Part shown: positions 1 to 6,512 of the stretch, piece by piece
How the letters are laid out: each line of letters begins with the position of its first letter
How positions within the stretch are numbered: position 1 is the first letter of the stretch
Assembly (NCBI GenBank): GCA_003246795.1
Contig: QKCS01000290.1
Coordinates: 1 to 6,512 of the forward strand
Length of the DNA: 6,512 nucleotides
Reading direction: 5' to 3'
Source of the DNA: Alphaproteobacteria bacterium
GTDB taxonomy: Bacteria > Pseudomonadota > Alphaproteobacteria > Micropepsales > Micropepsaceae
Notes under the pieces: model-generated
What the model saw: the letters and a program-made list of their open reading frames with translations, nothing else
Told to the model about the DNA's origin: nothing
The model's database searches: none
Made by a program: the position numbers and the translations under genes

Positions 1-71
1 AGCGGATCGTCGGCCAGTGCGGCGCTTGATGCGGCGATCATTGCGAAAAGGATTGCAGCGATTGCGCGCAT
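1..71 (-). CDS. N-terminus of an exported protein (signal peptide), truncated by the window edge
   Basis: The visible 23 residues read as a Sec signal peptide. They begin MRAIAAILFAMIAASS, with one positive charge followed by a run of Ala, Ile, Leu and Phe, and end in A-L-A before D-D-P, a good signal peptidase I site after residue 20. The ATG (71-69) is preceded by a strong GGAAGGAA ribosome binding site at 83-76, which abuts the stop codon of the ABC exporter gene. The 12-nt gap and shared strand suggest co-transcription and perhaps translational coupling. The mature protein is outside the window, so its function cannot be stated; a periplasmic or outer-membrane product is inferred. The start and signal peptide are well supported despite the short length. 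Confidence 0.75.
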   Translation of the reverse strand, partial: MRAIAAILFAMIAASSAALADDP

Positions 72-83
72 GACGGTTCCTTC

Positions 84-1898
<1,815 letters not shown>

Positions 1899-1928
1899 AG
1901 ACAGCCTGCCACGGGTTGCTTCAAGGCT

Positions 1929-1958
1929 ATATGGCACCGGCCGAGCGTGCGTTGCGAG
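1929..1958 (-). promoter_or_regulatory. Weak candidate promoter for the ABC exporter gene
   Basis: On the minus strand, CTCGCA (1958-1953) lies 18 nt upstream of CCATAT (1934-1929). The known alphaproteobacterial housekeeping pattern is CTTGAC-N17-CTATAT. The -10 matches 5 of 6 bases and the -35 only 3 of 6. If it is used, transcription would start near 1922, which would exclude the TTG at 1964 as start and leave a leader of about 25 nt before the TTG at 1898. This is a tentative call. Confidence 0.25.
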
Positions 1959-1975
1959 CGGCAAATGTCCGCAGG

Positions 1976-2004
1976 GTTGCGCGGGCGCGGCGATTTGGCT
2001 ATAT
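1976..2004 (+). promoter_or_regulatory. Candidate housekeeping promoter of rpmE
   Basis: GTTGCG (1976-1981) and CTATAT (1999-2004) are separated by exactly 17 nt. CTATAT is a perfect match to the alphaproteobacterial -10 consensus; the -35 keeps only the TTG core. Transcription would begin near 2011, giving a leader of about 43 nt before the rpmE ATG. The location just upstream of a highly expressed ribosomal protein gene supports the call. Confidence 0.5.
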
Positions 2005-2053
2005 CCGCCCGCTCTTTGACGACCCCCGCATGGGGATTACCGAGGCCTGGGCC

Positions 2054-2287
2054 ATGAAGAAAGACGGTCACCCCGACTACCACTACATCACGGTCCTGTT
2101 GAACGACGGGTCGAAGTACCTGACGCGTTCGACGTGGGGTGCTCCGGGCGACGTCATGACGCTCGACATCGATCCGACGACGCATCCGGCGTGGACGGGC
2201 GGCGGGCAACAACTCATGGACCGCGCAGGCCGCGTGTCGAAGTTCAACAAGAAATTCCAGGGCATGGTCGGCACGAAGAAGACGTAG
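2054..2287 (+). CDS. rpmE: 50S ribosomal protein bL31
   Basis: This 77-residue protein is bL31, a component of the large ribosomal subunit near the central protuberance. It begins MKKDGHPDYHYITV and carries the family hallmarks RSTWG (25-29), LDIDP (37-41), HPAWTGG (44-50) and GRVSKF (59-64). It has no cysteine, so it lacks the zinc-binding ribbon of the C+ form; this is common in alphaproteobacterial L31. An upstream ATG at 2030 and a longer open frame from 1916 exist. I chose 2054 because GAGG (2042-2045) lies 8 nt before it and homologues begin with MK. The gene diverges from the ABC exporter, has a promoter candidate at 1976-2004 and a terminator at 2316-2348, so it is probably monocistronic. 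rcdA converges on it, an arrangement I recall from other Alphaproteobacteria. Confidence 0.97.
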   Translation: MKKDGHPDYHYITVLLNDGSKYLTRSTWGAPGDVMTLDIDPTTHPAWTGGGQQLMDRAGRVSKFNKKFQGMVGTKKT

Positions 2288-2315
2288 CCGCCGTCGTACG
2301 ATCCGGAATGTATTT

Positions 2316-2348
2316 GGGGCGGCCACATGGACCGCCCCTTTGTCTTTC
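2316..2348 (+). terminator. Rho-independent terminator of rpmE
   Basis: GGGGCGG (2316-2322) pairs perfectly with CCGCCCC (2332-2338) around a 9-nt loop, and a T-rich stretch, TTTGTCTTT, follows directly (2339-2347). The hairpin starts 28 nt after the rpmE stop. Read from the other strand, the sequence following the stem is not T-rich, so it should work mainly for rpmE and much less for the convergent rcdA transcript. Confidence 0.85.
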
Positions 2349-2366
2349 ACGACACCCCAGAATTCG

Positions 2367-2882
2367 TCAGAACGCGTGCTCGCCGAAGGCCGCCTGGAGG
2401 CGGTTCATTTGGGCGTTGAGGCCCGCGGGCGCGCCCTGCGTCTTGCCGTAGAGCAACTGGTCCAGACGCTCCACACGCTCATAGAGATGCATGCTGCGGT
2501 CGAGCAGATCGACCAACTTGCCCGGCAGCAAATCCGCGTTGTCGTTGCGGCGGCCGCGGCAGATTTCACGCGCGCCGAGGCGGTATTTGTCTTTTGACGC
2601 CTCTTCGATGGTCATTTCGCCTTCGGCGACCGCGCGCTGGACGAGCAGCCAGGACGCCACCTGCATCAGGCGCGTCGTCAGGCGCATGCTTTCCCCCGCA
2701 TAGGCCAGCGCCGCCTTCGACGGCAGCAGCTTCGATTCAGCCCGACCCTTGCCGTCCAGGTACGTCGCGGTCTCTTCGACCATCGACATGCCTTCTTCGA
2801 ACGTGCGCTTGAAGAGCTCCGAACCCGAGAACGTCAACGCGTTCGTTGATGGCGTTTCGGCGCCATTGGGTTTGTAGGCCAT
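2367..2882 (-). CDS. rcdA: RcdA-like protease adaptor, DUF1465 family
   Basis: This 171-residue cytoplasmic protein belongs to the DUF1465 family, whose studied member is Caulobacter RcdA, an adaptor that joins CpdR and PopA in delivering CtrA and other substrates to ClpXP. Recognisable conserved stretches are VEETATYLDG (35-44), YAGESMRLTTRLMQVASWLL (61-80), QRAVAEGEMT (82-91) and LVDLLDRS..LYERVERLDQLL (123-144), which fit the helical bundle fold. The first 20 residues, rich in polar residues, and the last 25 look flexible. The ATG at 2882 is chosen because AGAGGGG lies just upstream; an in-frame ATG at 2909 would add nine residues without such a site. The gene ends 79 nt from rpmE and diverges from the DUF429 gene. 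Family assignment is firm. A CtrA-degradation role in this organism is inferred from the family, since adaptor use varies between species. Confidence 0.92.
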   Translation of the reverse strand: MAYKPNGAETPSTNALTFSGSELFKRTFEEGMSMVEETATYLDGKGRAESKLLPSKAALAYAGESMRLTTRLMQVASWLLVQRAVAEGEMTIEEASKDKYRLGAREICRGRRNDNADLLPGKLVDLLDRSMHLYERVERLDQLLYGKTQGAPAGLNAQMNRLQAAFGEHAF

Positions 2883-3107
2883 GAGTTCCCCTCTCATCCA
2901 ACTCTTCATGCGATCTCCCAGGGCTTACGTTTCTCGGCTCAAGTCGGTTAAGGCAGAGCTCGAAAAGCCCGATCGCATGATCCCCGAAATCGAATCGAAC
3001 GACAGCGACCGGCACAGTTCAAGCTTAAGTTTTGCGGGCTTGCATTCTTTGCGCCAAACCTGACACGAAAAGCACAATCCGTCACGCGAAAGAGAGTTAA
3101 CACGCGC
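2883..3107 (+). other. Divergent spacer between rcdA and the DUF429 gene
   Basis: This 225-nt stretch must hold the control regions of both flanking genes and is visibly more AT-rich than its surroundings. It contains one GANTC (CcrM methylation) site, GAATC at 2992-2996, and the hexamer palindromes AAGCTT and GTTAAC. I find no convincing CTTGAC-N17-CTATAT promoter on either strand. There is no paired TTAA-N7-TTAA CtrA box, although single TTAAC half-sites occur near 2948-2952 and 3096-3100. Short open frames here have no coding support. Confidence 0.4.
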
Positions 3108-3809
3108 ATGGTGCAACGCCTGCAACGCATTGTCGGCGTCGACGGTTGCAGGCGCGGTTGGTTGGTCGTCGAAGCCAATTGCGATTTAAGCATGGCCGAA
3201 CTTCACGTTGCGCCGAAATGGGACGACATCACTTCAACCGCACGCATCGTTGCCGTCGATATGCCGATCGGACTTGCGAGAAACGGCGTGCGGCAATGTG
3301 AAGTTGAGGCGCGGAAGCTGATTTCACCTTGTGGTCCGCGCGTGTTCAAAACTTTGCCGCGCGGGGCGCTGCGATTCGCACAAGAAAACTGGATTGCGGC
3401 GAATCAGTGGTCGAAAGCCCAAGGATTCGGCGGAATCTCGAAGCAGATCTGGAACATCCGCCCGAAGATCAAAGAGATAGACCGCGCGATTGGCCCCGAG
3501 GATCAAACGCGGATCGTGGAGGCGCATCCCGAACTCGCGTTCGCGCGATTGAACAACGGCAAGCCGCTTGATTCGAAGCACACCCGCGCGGGGCTCGATG
3601 CGCGGCAACAGATTTTGCGCCGCGCCGGGTTCACGAATTTAGACGGTTGGTTGCGAGCTTTGCGGGGAAAGGGCGCGAAAGCGGACGATCTCTACGACGC
3701 CTGCGTCCTGGTTCTGACGGCGAGAAATTTCTTGCGTGGCGCGGGGAAAGAGGTTCCGCGCGTGGAAGAGCGCGATTCGCGAGGGCTGAAGATGGCGATC
3801 GGGTACTAG
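3108..3809 (+). CDS. DUF429 family protein, predicted RNase H-like fold
   Basis: This 233-residue protein fits the DUF429 family, which comparative work places in the RNase H-like nuclease superfamily without a proven reaction. Visible signatures are GVDGCRRGW (10-18) on a first beta strand, VDMPIGL (50-56), EAHPELAF (138-145) and ADDLYDACVL (192-201). The acidic residues Asp12, Asp51, Glu138 and Asp193/194 or Asp197 could form a metal site; that is inferred from the fold. No signal peptide or membrane segment is seen. The ATG at 3108 is used because upstream frames are closed; the nearest purine-rich site, GAGAG, is about 11 nt away and weak. Codon use is odd for this window: two TTA, two AGA and one ATA codon, and more A/T at third positions, suggesting acquisition or low expression. 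Its 3' end is 3 nt from the convergent DUF1192 gene. Confidence 0.85.
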   Translation: MVQRLQRIVGVDGCRRGWLVVEANCDLSMAELHVAPKWDDITSTARIVAVDMPIGLARNGVRQCEVEARKLISPCGPRVFKTLPRGALRFAQENWIAANQWSKAQGFGGISKQIWNIRPKIKEIDRAIGPEDQTRIVEAHPELAFARLNNGKPLDSKHTRAGLDARQQILRRAGFTNLDGWLRALRGKGAKADDLYDACVLVLTARNFLRGAGKEVPRVEERDSRGLKMAIGY

Positions 3810-3812
3810 CAT

Positions 3813-3998
3813 CTATTTCTTTTTGAAGAGTTCGTCCGCGCTCGACCGCTGCGCTTCCTTGCCCCTGATCGCCTCTTTCATGCGGGCGATCTCCGCCTCG
3901 TATTCGGCGATACGGGCTGTCAAGTCTTCGATCGACATCAGACTGAGGTCGACCGGCGCCGGTTTCTTGGATTTCGGTTCGAGATCGTCCCAAGCCAT
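3813..3998 (-). CDS. DUF1192 family small protein
   Basis: This 61-residue protein matches DUF1192, a small alphaproteobacterial family of unknown function. It shows the conserved MAWDDLEPK start, a central LSLMSIEDLTARIAEYEAEI stretch (residues 18-37) that should form an amphipathic or coiled-coil helix continuing to about residue 50, and an S-A-D-E-L-F-K end. It is charged and cytoplasmic. The ATG at 3998 follows GGGAA on the minus strand and gives the family's usual length. The gene diverges from the quinone oxidoreductase across 72 nt, a pairing I recall from other Alphaproteobacteria, and meets the DUF429 gene tail to tail with a 3-nt gap. No function can be assigned; a protein-protein contact role is only a guess from the helix. 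Confidence 0.88.
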   Translation of the reverse strand: MAWDDLEPKSKKPAPVDLSLMSIEDLTARIAEYEAEIARMKEAIRGKEAQRSSADELFKKK

Positions 3999-4070
3999 GG
4001 CCAGTTCCCGGTACGTTGCGCTAAAGAAAAATGGACCGCGCGCGCCCGCGCCCGCAAGAGGTTCCCGCCC

Positions 4071-5069
4071 ATGAACACCCTACTCTCCCGTATGAAAGCC
4101 GTCGTCCCCGGCAAGATCGACGGCAAAGCCGCGCCCGTGATCGAGGAGATCGCGGTGCCGCAGCCGGGGCCGGAAGAAATCCTGATTAAGGTGGCGGCTG
4201 CCGGCGTCAATCGCGGCGACCTGATGCAAGTGAGCGGACTCTACCCGCCGCCGAAGGGCGCGCCGCAGACGCTGGGCCTCGAGGCGTCGGGCACCGTTGC
4301 CGCCGTCGGGCCCGGCGTCACGCGTTGGCGCGTGGGCGACGAGGTGTGCGTCCTGGTCGCGGGCGGCGGCTACGCCGACTATTGCATCGCGCACGAGGGC
4401 AGCACGCTGCCGGTGCCGAAGGGCGTTTCGCTCATCGATGCGGCCGCTCTGCCGGAAGCGCACTTCACGGTGTGGACCAACGTCGTCGACCGGGCGCGGC
4501 TGAAGGCCGGCGAGACACTGCTCGTGCACGGTGGGTCGAGCGGTATCGGGACGGCGGCGATCCAGCTCTTCGCTGCGCGCGGCCATCGCGTGTTCACGAC
4601 GGCGGGATCGGCGGACAAGTGCGCGGCGTGCACGAAGTTGGGCGCGGCGCGCGCCATCAATTATCGCGAGGAGGATTTCGTCGACGTCGTGCGCGGCGAA
4701 ACGGACGGCGCGGGCGTCGACGTGATCTTGGATATGGTCGGCGGCAGCTACATCGCGCGCAACATCAGTTTGCTGAAGACCGAAGGCCGCGTCGTCAACA
4801 TCGCGTTCCAGCAAGGCGCGGAGGCGACGCTGAACATGCTCATCGTCATGCTGAAGCGGCTGACGATCACGGGCTCGACTCTACGCCCGCGCAGCCACGA
4901 AGAAAAAGCCGCGATCGGGCGTTCGGTGCTGAACGAGGTCTGGCCACTCGTCGAGCAAGGCCGCGTGAAGCCGATCGTCGACAGCACGTTTTCCATGACG
5001 AAAGCGGCGGAGGCGCACGCGCGGATGGCGGGCAGCACGCATATCGGGAAAATCCTGTTAACGCCGTGA
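4071..5069 (+). CDS. NAD(P)H-quinone oxidoreductase, PIG3 type
   Basis: This 332-residue enzyme belongs to the zinc-free branch of the medium-chain dehydrogenase/reductase superfamily, PIG3-like quinone oxidoreductases, which pass electrons from NADPH to quinones. Its N-terminal catalytic domain has AAAGVNRGDLMQ (42-53), GLYPPPKGAP (56-65), LGLEASG (68-74) and GDEVCVLVAGGGYADY (89-104). The Rossmann domain has the cofactor loop VHGGSSGIGTAAIQL (152-166), and GSTLRPRS (268-275) is typical of the PIG3 group. No structural-zinc cysteine cluster is seen. Length is normal for the family. The ATG at 4071 is chosen because AAGAGG (4056-4061) lies 9 nt before it; the ATG at 4092 has no such site. It diverges from the DUF1192 gene and precedes trcR by 134 nt, with a separate promoter likely for trcR. 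The natural substrate is not evident. Confidence 0.94.
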   Translation: MNTLLSRMKAVVPGKIDGKAAPVIEEIAVPQPGPEEILIKVAAAGVNRGDLMQVSGLYPPPKGAPQTLGLEASGTVAAVGPGVTRWRVGDEVCVLVAGGGYADYCIAHEGSTLPVPKGVSLIDAAALPEAHFTVWTNVVDRARLKAGETLLVHGGSSGIGTAAIQLFAARGHRVFTTAGSADKCAACTKLGAARAINYREEDFVDVVRGETDGAGVDVILDMVGGSYIARNISLLKTEGRVVNIAFQQGAEATLNMLIVMLKRLTITGSTLRPRSHEEKAAIGRSVLNEVWPLVEQGRVKPIVDSTFSMTKAAEAHARMAGSTHIGKILLTP

Positions 5070-5074
5070 GGCGC

Positions 5075-5092
5075 AAGCGCGAATCCGCGCTT
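5075..5092 (+). terminator. Possible weak terminator after the quinone oxidoreductase gene
   Basis: AAGCGCG (5075-5081) pairs with CGCGCTT (5086-5092) around a 4-nt AATC loop, starting 5 nt after the stop codon. The stem is strong but the tail, TCCTTGG, is not a proper T-tract, so termination may be partial or the hairpin may do something else. It contains a GAATC (GANTC) site at 5081-5085 and overlaps the proposed -35 of the trcR promoter. Confidence 0.4.
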
Positions 5093-5128
5093 TCCTTGGC
5101 CGTCTCGACCGACTATATAAACCGTCGA
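5090..5128 (+). promoter_or_regulatory. Probable trcR promoter with a dyad centred on the -10 box
   Basis: CTTTCC (5090-5095) and CTATAT (5113-5118) are separated by exactly 17 nt and match the alphaproteobacterial CTTGAC-N17-CTATAT pattern at 4 of 6 and 6 of 6 bases. A dyad lies over the -10: TCGAC at 5105-5109 and GTCGA at 5124-5128 are symmetric about the palindrome TATATA at 5114-5119, with one more matched G/C pair (5111/5122). This placement suits an operator that blocks or modulates promoter opening. The leader to the trcR ATG would be about 75-80 nt. Confidence 0.55.
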
Positions 5129-5203
5129 ACATCCCCTTATTTCGAGGTGATTTTCCCGGCCTGGCGGTCGTCCCGTCGGCGCCCAATAGGGAGGTTTTGC
5201 ACC

Positions 5204-5905
5204 ATGACGAAGCCGTTGATGCCCAAGGCGACGGCCATGTGGCTGATCAACAATACGACGCTGACGTTCGATCAGATCGCGGACTTTTGCGGACTTCATA
5301 CGCTCGAAGTCAAAGCGATGGCGGACGACATGCATCCCGAAAAGATCGTGCCCTTGGATCCCGTGATGATGGGTCAGCTGACGCGCGATGAAATCACCGC
5401 GGCGGAGAAAGACGAACGCAAGAAGCTCGTGATGACGAAGTCCGCCGTGGAGTTGCCGGCCGCGAAGGCGAAAGGACGTCCGCGCTATACGCCAGTGTCG
5501 CGCCGCCAGGACCGGCCGGATGCGATCGCGTGGCTCGTTCGCAATCATCCCGAGTTGACGGACGCCGAGATCGGAAAACTGGTCGGGACGACGAAGGCGA
5601 CGATCCAGGCGATCCGCAACCGCACGCATTGGAACATCGCCAACATCAAGCCGGTCGATCCCGTCACGCTGGGCCTGACATCGCAGCTGGAACTCGACCT
5701 CGCCGTCGAGAAGGCCGCAGCGCGCAAGGCCAAGAACGCGCCGCCCGAAGCGAAAGGCGCGACGCTGAAGCCCGCGAGCGACGTCGTGAAGGAAGAACAA
5801 GCCGAGCCCGAGCAGGAATCCGAGGCCGATGAGTCGCAGCTGAAATACGACCCGGCGTCCGTGTTCGCCTCGTTTCAGCGCGCGCGGACTGACGGCAAGA
5901 ACTGA
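5204..5905 (+). CDS. trcR: TrcR-type transcriptional regulator, DUF1013 family
   Basis: This 233-residue protein belongs to DUF1013, an alphaproteobacterial family named cell cycle transcriptional regulator TrcR in reference annotation (from memory). It has two helix-turn-helix modules, about residues 11-42 (AMWLINN..LTFDQIADFCGL) and 107-140 (AIAWLVRNHPELTDAEIGKL). Each is followed by a matching I-x-P-x-DPV-xx-G segment (48-57 and 148-157), so the protein is an internal duplication. A basic linker, KAKGRPRYTPVSRRQ (88-102), joins them. The tail after residue 165 is charged, low in complexity and probably disordered, ending in a DPASVFASFQRAR motif. The ATG at 5204 has a strong AGGGAGG (5188-5194) 9 nt upstream; the frame is open far upstream but lacks support there. 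A promoter with a dyad precedes it. It converges on the MFS gene with a 3-nt gap. DNA targets are unknown here. Confidence 0.92.
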   Translation: MTKPLMPKATAMWLINNTTLTFDQIADFCGLHTLEVKAMADDMHPEKIVPLDPVMMGQLTRDEITAAEKDERKKLVMTKSAVELPAAKAKGRPRYTPVSRRQDRPDAIAWLVRNHPELTDAEIGKLVGTTKATIQAIRNRTHWNIANIKPVDPVTLGLTSQLELDLAVEKAAARKAKNAPPEAKGATLKPASDVVKEEQAEPEQESEADESQLKYDPASVFASFQRARTDGKN

Positions 5906-5908
5906 GCG

Positions 5909-6512
5909 TTATGCCTGAGCGGCCGTCGGATCGGTCGCCAGCGGCGCCGGCGACGGCTGCACGGGTTCAACTTCGAATGCGGCGCGCTCGTCGGCCGGGA
6001 TCGGCGCGCGGCTCATGATGCGATAGATGACGAACGCGACGAGGGACGTGTGGATCGACGCCGTGAGGACGAAGATCGCGCTGATGCCCCAGATGGCGAT
6101 GACCGCCGCCGCAATCGCCGGACCGATCACCGCGGCCGTGCCGTAGACGAAGAGATTGCTTGAGGCGAACTCCGTCATCTCCTCCTGGCGGGCTTGATCG
6201 TTCAGATGCGCGTTGTTGAGCGCGCCGATCGGGAAGGCGGTCGCGCCGTAGAGCATGCCGCCGCCCAACAGCCATAATTCGCGCGTGATGCCGAACGGCG
6301 CCTTGATCGCGAGGACGATGCCCGCAATCGCCGCGGCCGCGGCCGCGAAGCCGATGACAACGCGACGGTCGACGACGTCCGATAGGCGGCCCAGCGGCCA
6401 TTGCGCCATCGCGCCGCCGAGAATGACGACCGCCATGAACATTGCGATGCCGCCGCCCGAAAGGCCGCGGTCGTGGGCATAAACGGGCGCGAGCGACCAA
6501 AACGCGCCGCTG
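5909..6512 (-). CDS. MFS transporter, YcaD-like, C-terminal part (start outside the window)
   Basis: The reading frame is open from the window edge to the TAA at 5911-5909, giving the last 200 residues of a major facilitator superfamily permease. The fragment begins SGAFWSLAPVYAHDRGLSGG, then has about five membrane helices. After the first comes PLGRLSDVVDRR (fragment residues 39-50), the cytoplasmic motif A of the second MFS half. FPIGALNNAHLND, followed by SSNLFVYGTAAVIGP, resembles the YcaD-like group. So helices 7-12, or most of them, are visible and helices 1-6 lie beyond 6512. An internal ATG at 6442 falls inside a helix and is not a credible start. The C-terminal tail is rich in Pro, Ala and Glu. 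The substrate is unknown. The stop lies 3 nt from the stop of trcR. Confidence 0.9.
   Translation of the reverse strand, partial: SGAFWSLAPVYAHDRGLSGGGIAMFMAVVILGGAMAQWPLGRLSDVVDRRVVIGFAAAAAAIAGIVLAIKAPFGITRELWLLGGGMLYGATAFPIGALNNAHLNDQARQEEMTEFASSNLFVYGTAAVIGPAIAAAVIAIWGISAIFVLTASIHTSLVAFVIYRIMSRAPIPADERAAFEVEPVQPSPAPLATDPTAAQA

Noticed and set aside
1916..2053. Longer rpmE reading frame starting at 1916
   Set aside because: Its extra 46 residues have no counterpart in bL31 and cover the promoter. GAGG before 2054 and the MKKD start fit the family.
2881..3063. Plus-strand 60-codon open frame in the rcdA upstream region
   Set aside because: It overlaps the rcdA start and ribosome binding site on the other strand, has no ribosome binding site of its own and resembles no family.
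2946..3100. CtrA boxes between rcdA and the DUF429 gene
   Set aside because: Only isolated TTAA or TTAAC half-sites occur. None is paired with the 7-nt spacing of the known TTAA-N7-TTAA box.
4036..4055. Alternating CG tract before the oxidoreductase gene as a Z-DNA or regulatory element
   Set aside because: The run is short and interrupted by CCC, and is expected in GC-rich DNA; nothing else supports a function.
4325..5203. Upstream extension of the trcR frame over the oxidoreductase gene
   Set aside because: The extension is Arg-rich out-of-frame translation of the oxidoreductase gene. The strong ribosome binding site and family start are at 5204.
4748..5800. Minus-strand open frame of 350 codons across the oxidoreductase and trcR
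   Set aside because: It spans two well-supported plus-strand genes and the promoter between them, and its product has no family features.

Overview
The window looks like an ordinary, gene-dense stretch of an alphaproteobacterial chromosome. It is GC-rich. Several of its genes belong to families that are typical of, or largely confined to, Alphaproteobacteria: an RcdA/DUF1465 protein, a DUF1192 protein, a DUF1013/TrcR regulator and a cysteine-free bL31. Two of its promoters carry the CTATAT -10 box known from this class. I cannot name the genus.

Layout. Positions 1-71 (minus) hold the first 23 codons of an exported protein. It follows, 12 nt downstream, a full-length MsbA-like ABC exporter (about 84-1898, minus). 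Divergent from the exporter is rpmE (2054-2287, plus), which ends in a clear hairpin terminator. rcdA (2367-2882, minus) converges on that terminator. A 225-nt divergent spacer separates rcdA from a DUF429 protein (3108-3809, plus) whose codon use differs from its neighbours. A 61-residue DUF1192 protein (3813-3998, minus) ends 3 nt from the end of the DUF429 gene. A PIG3-type NAD(P)H-quinone oxidoreductase (4071-5069, plus) follows. Next is a probable promoter with a dyad over its -10 box, then trcR (5204-5905, plus). A YcaD-like MFS transporter (5909 to beyond 6512, minus) ends 3 nt from trcR, and its start lies outside the window.

How the genes relate. rcdA and trcR are both tied by family knowledge to the alphaproteobacterial cell cycle: RcdA is a ClpXP adaptor for CtrA degradation, and DUF1013 proteins carry the name TrcR. 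The remainder is housekeeping: a ribosomal protein, efflux and redox. I see no mobile element, tRNA, rRNA, CRISPR array or attachment site. I found no clearly new system. The points most worth a second look are the dyad over the trcR promoter, the internal duplication in TrcR, the compositionally distinct DUF429 gene, and two convergent gene pairs with 3-nt gaps and no terminator.
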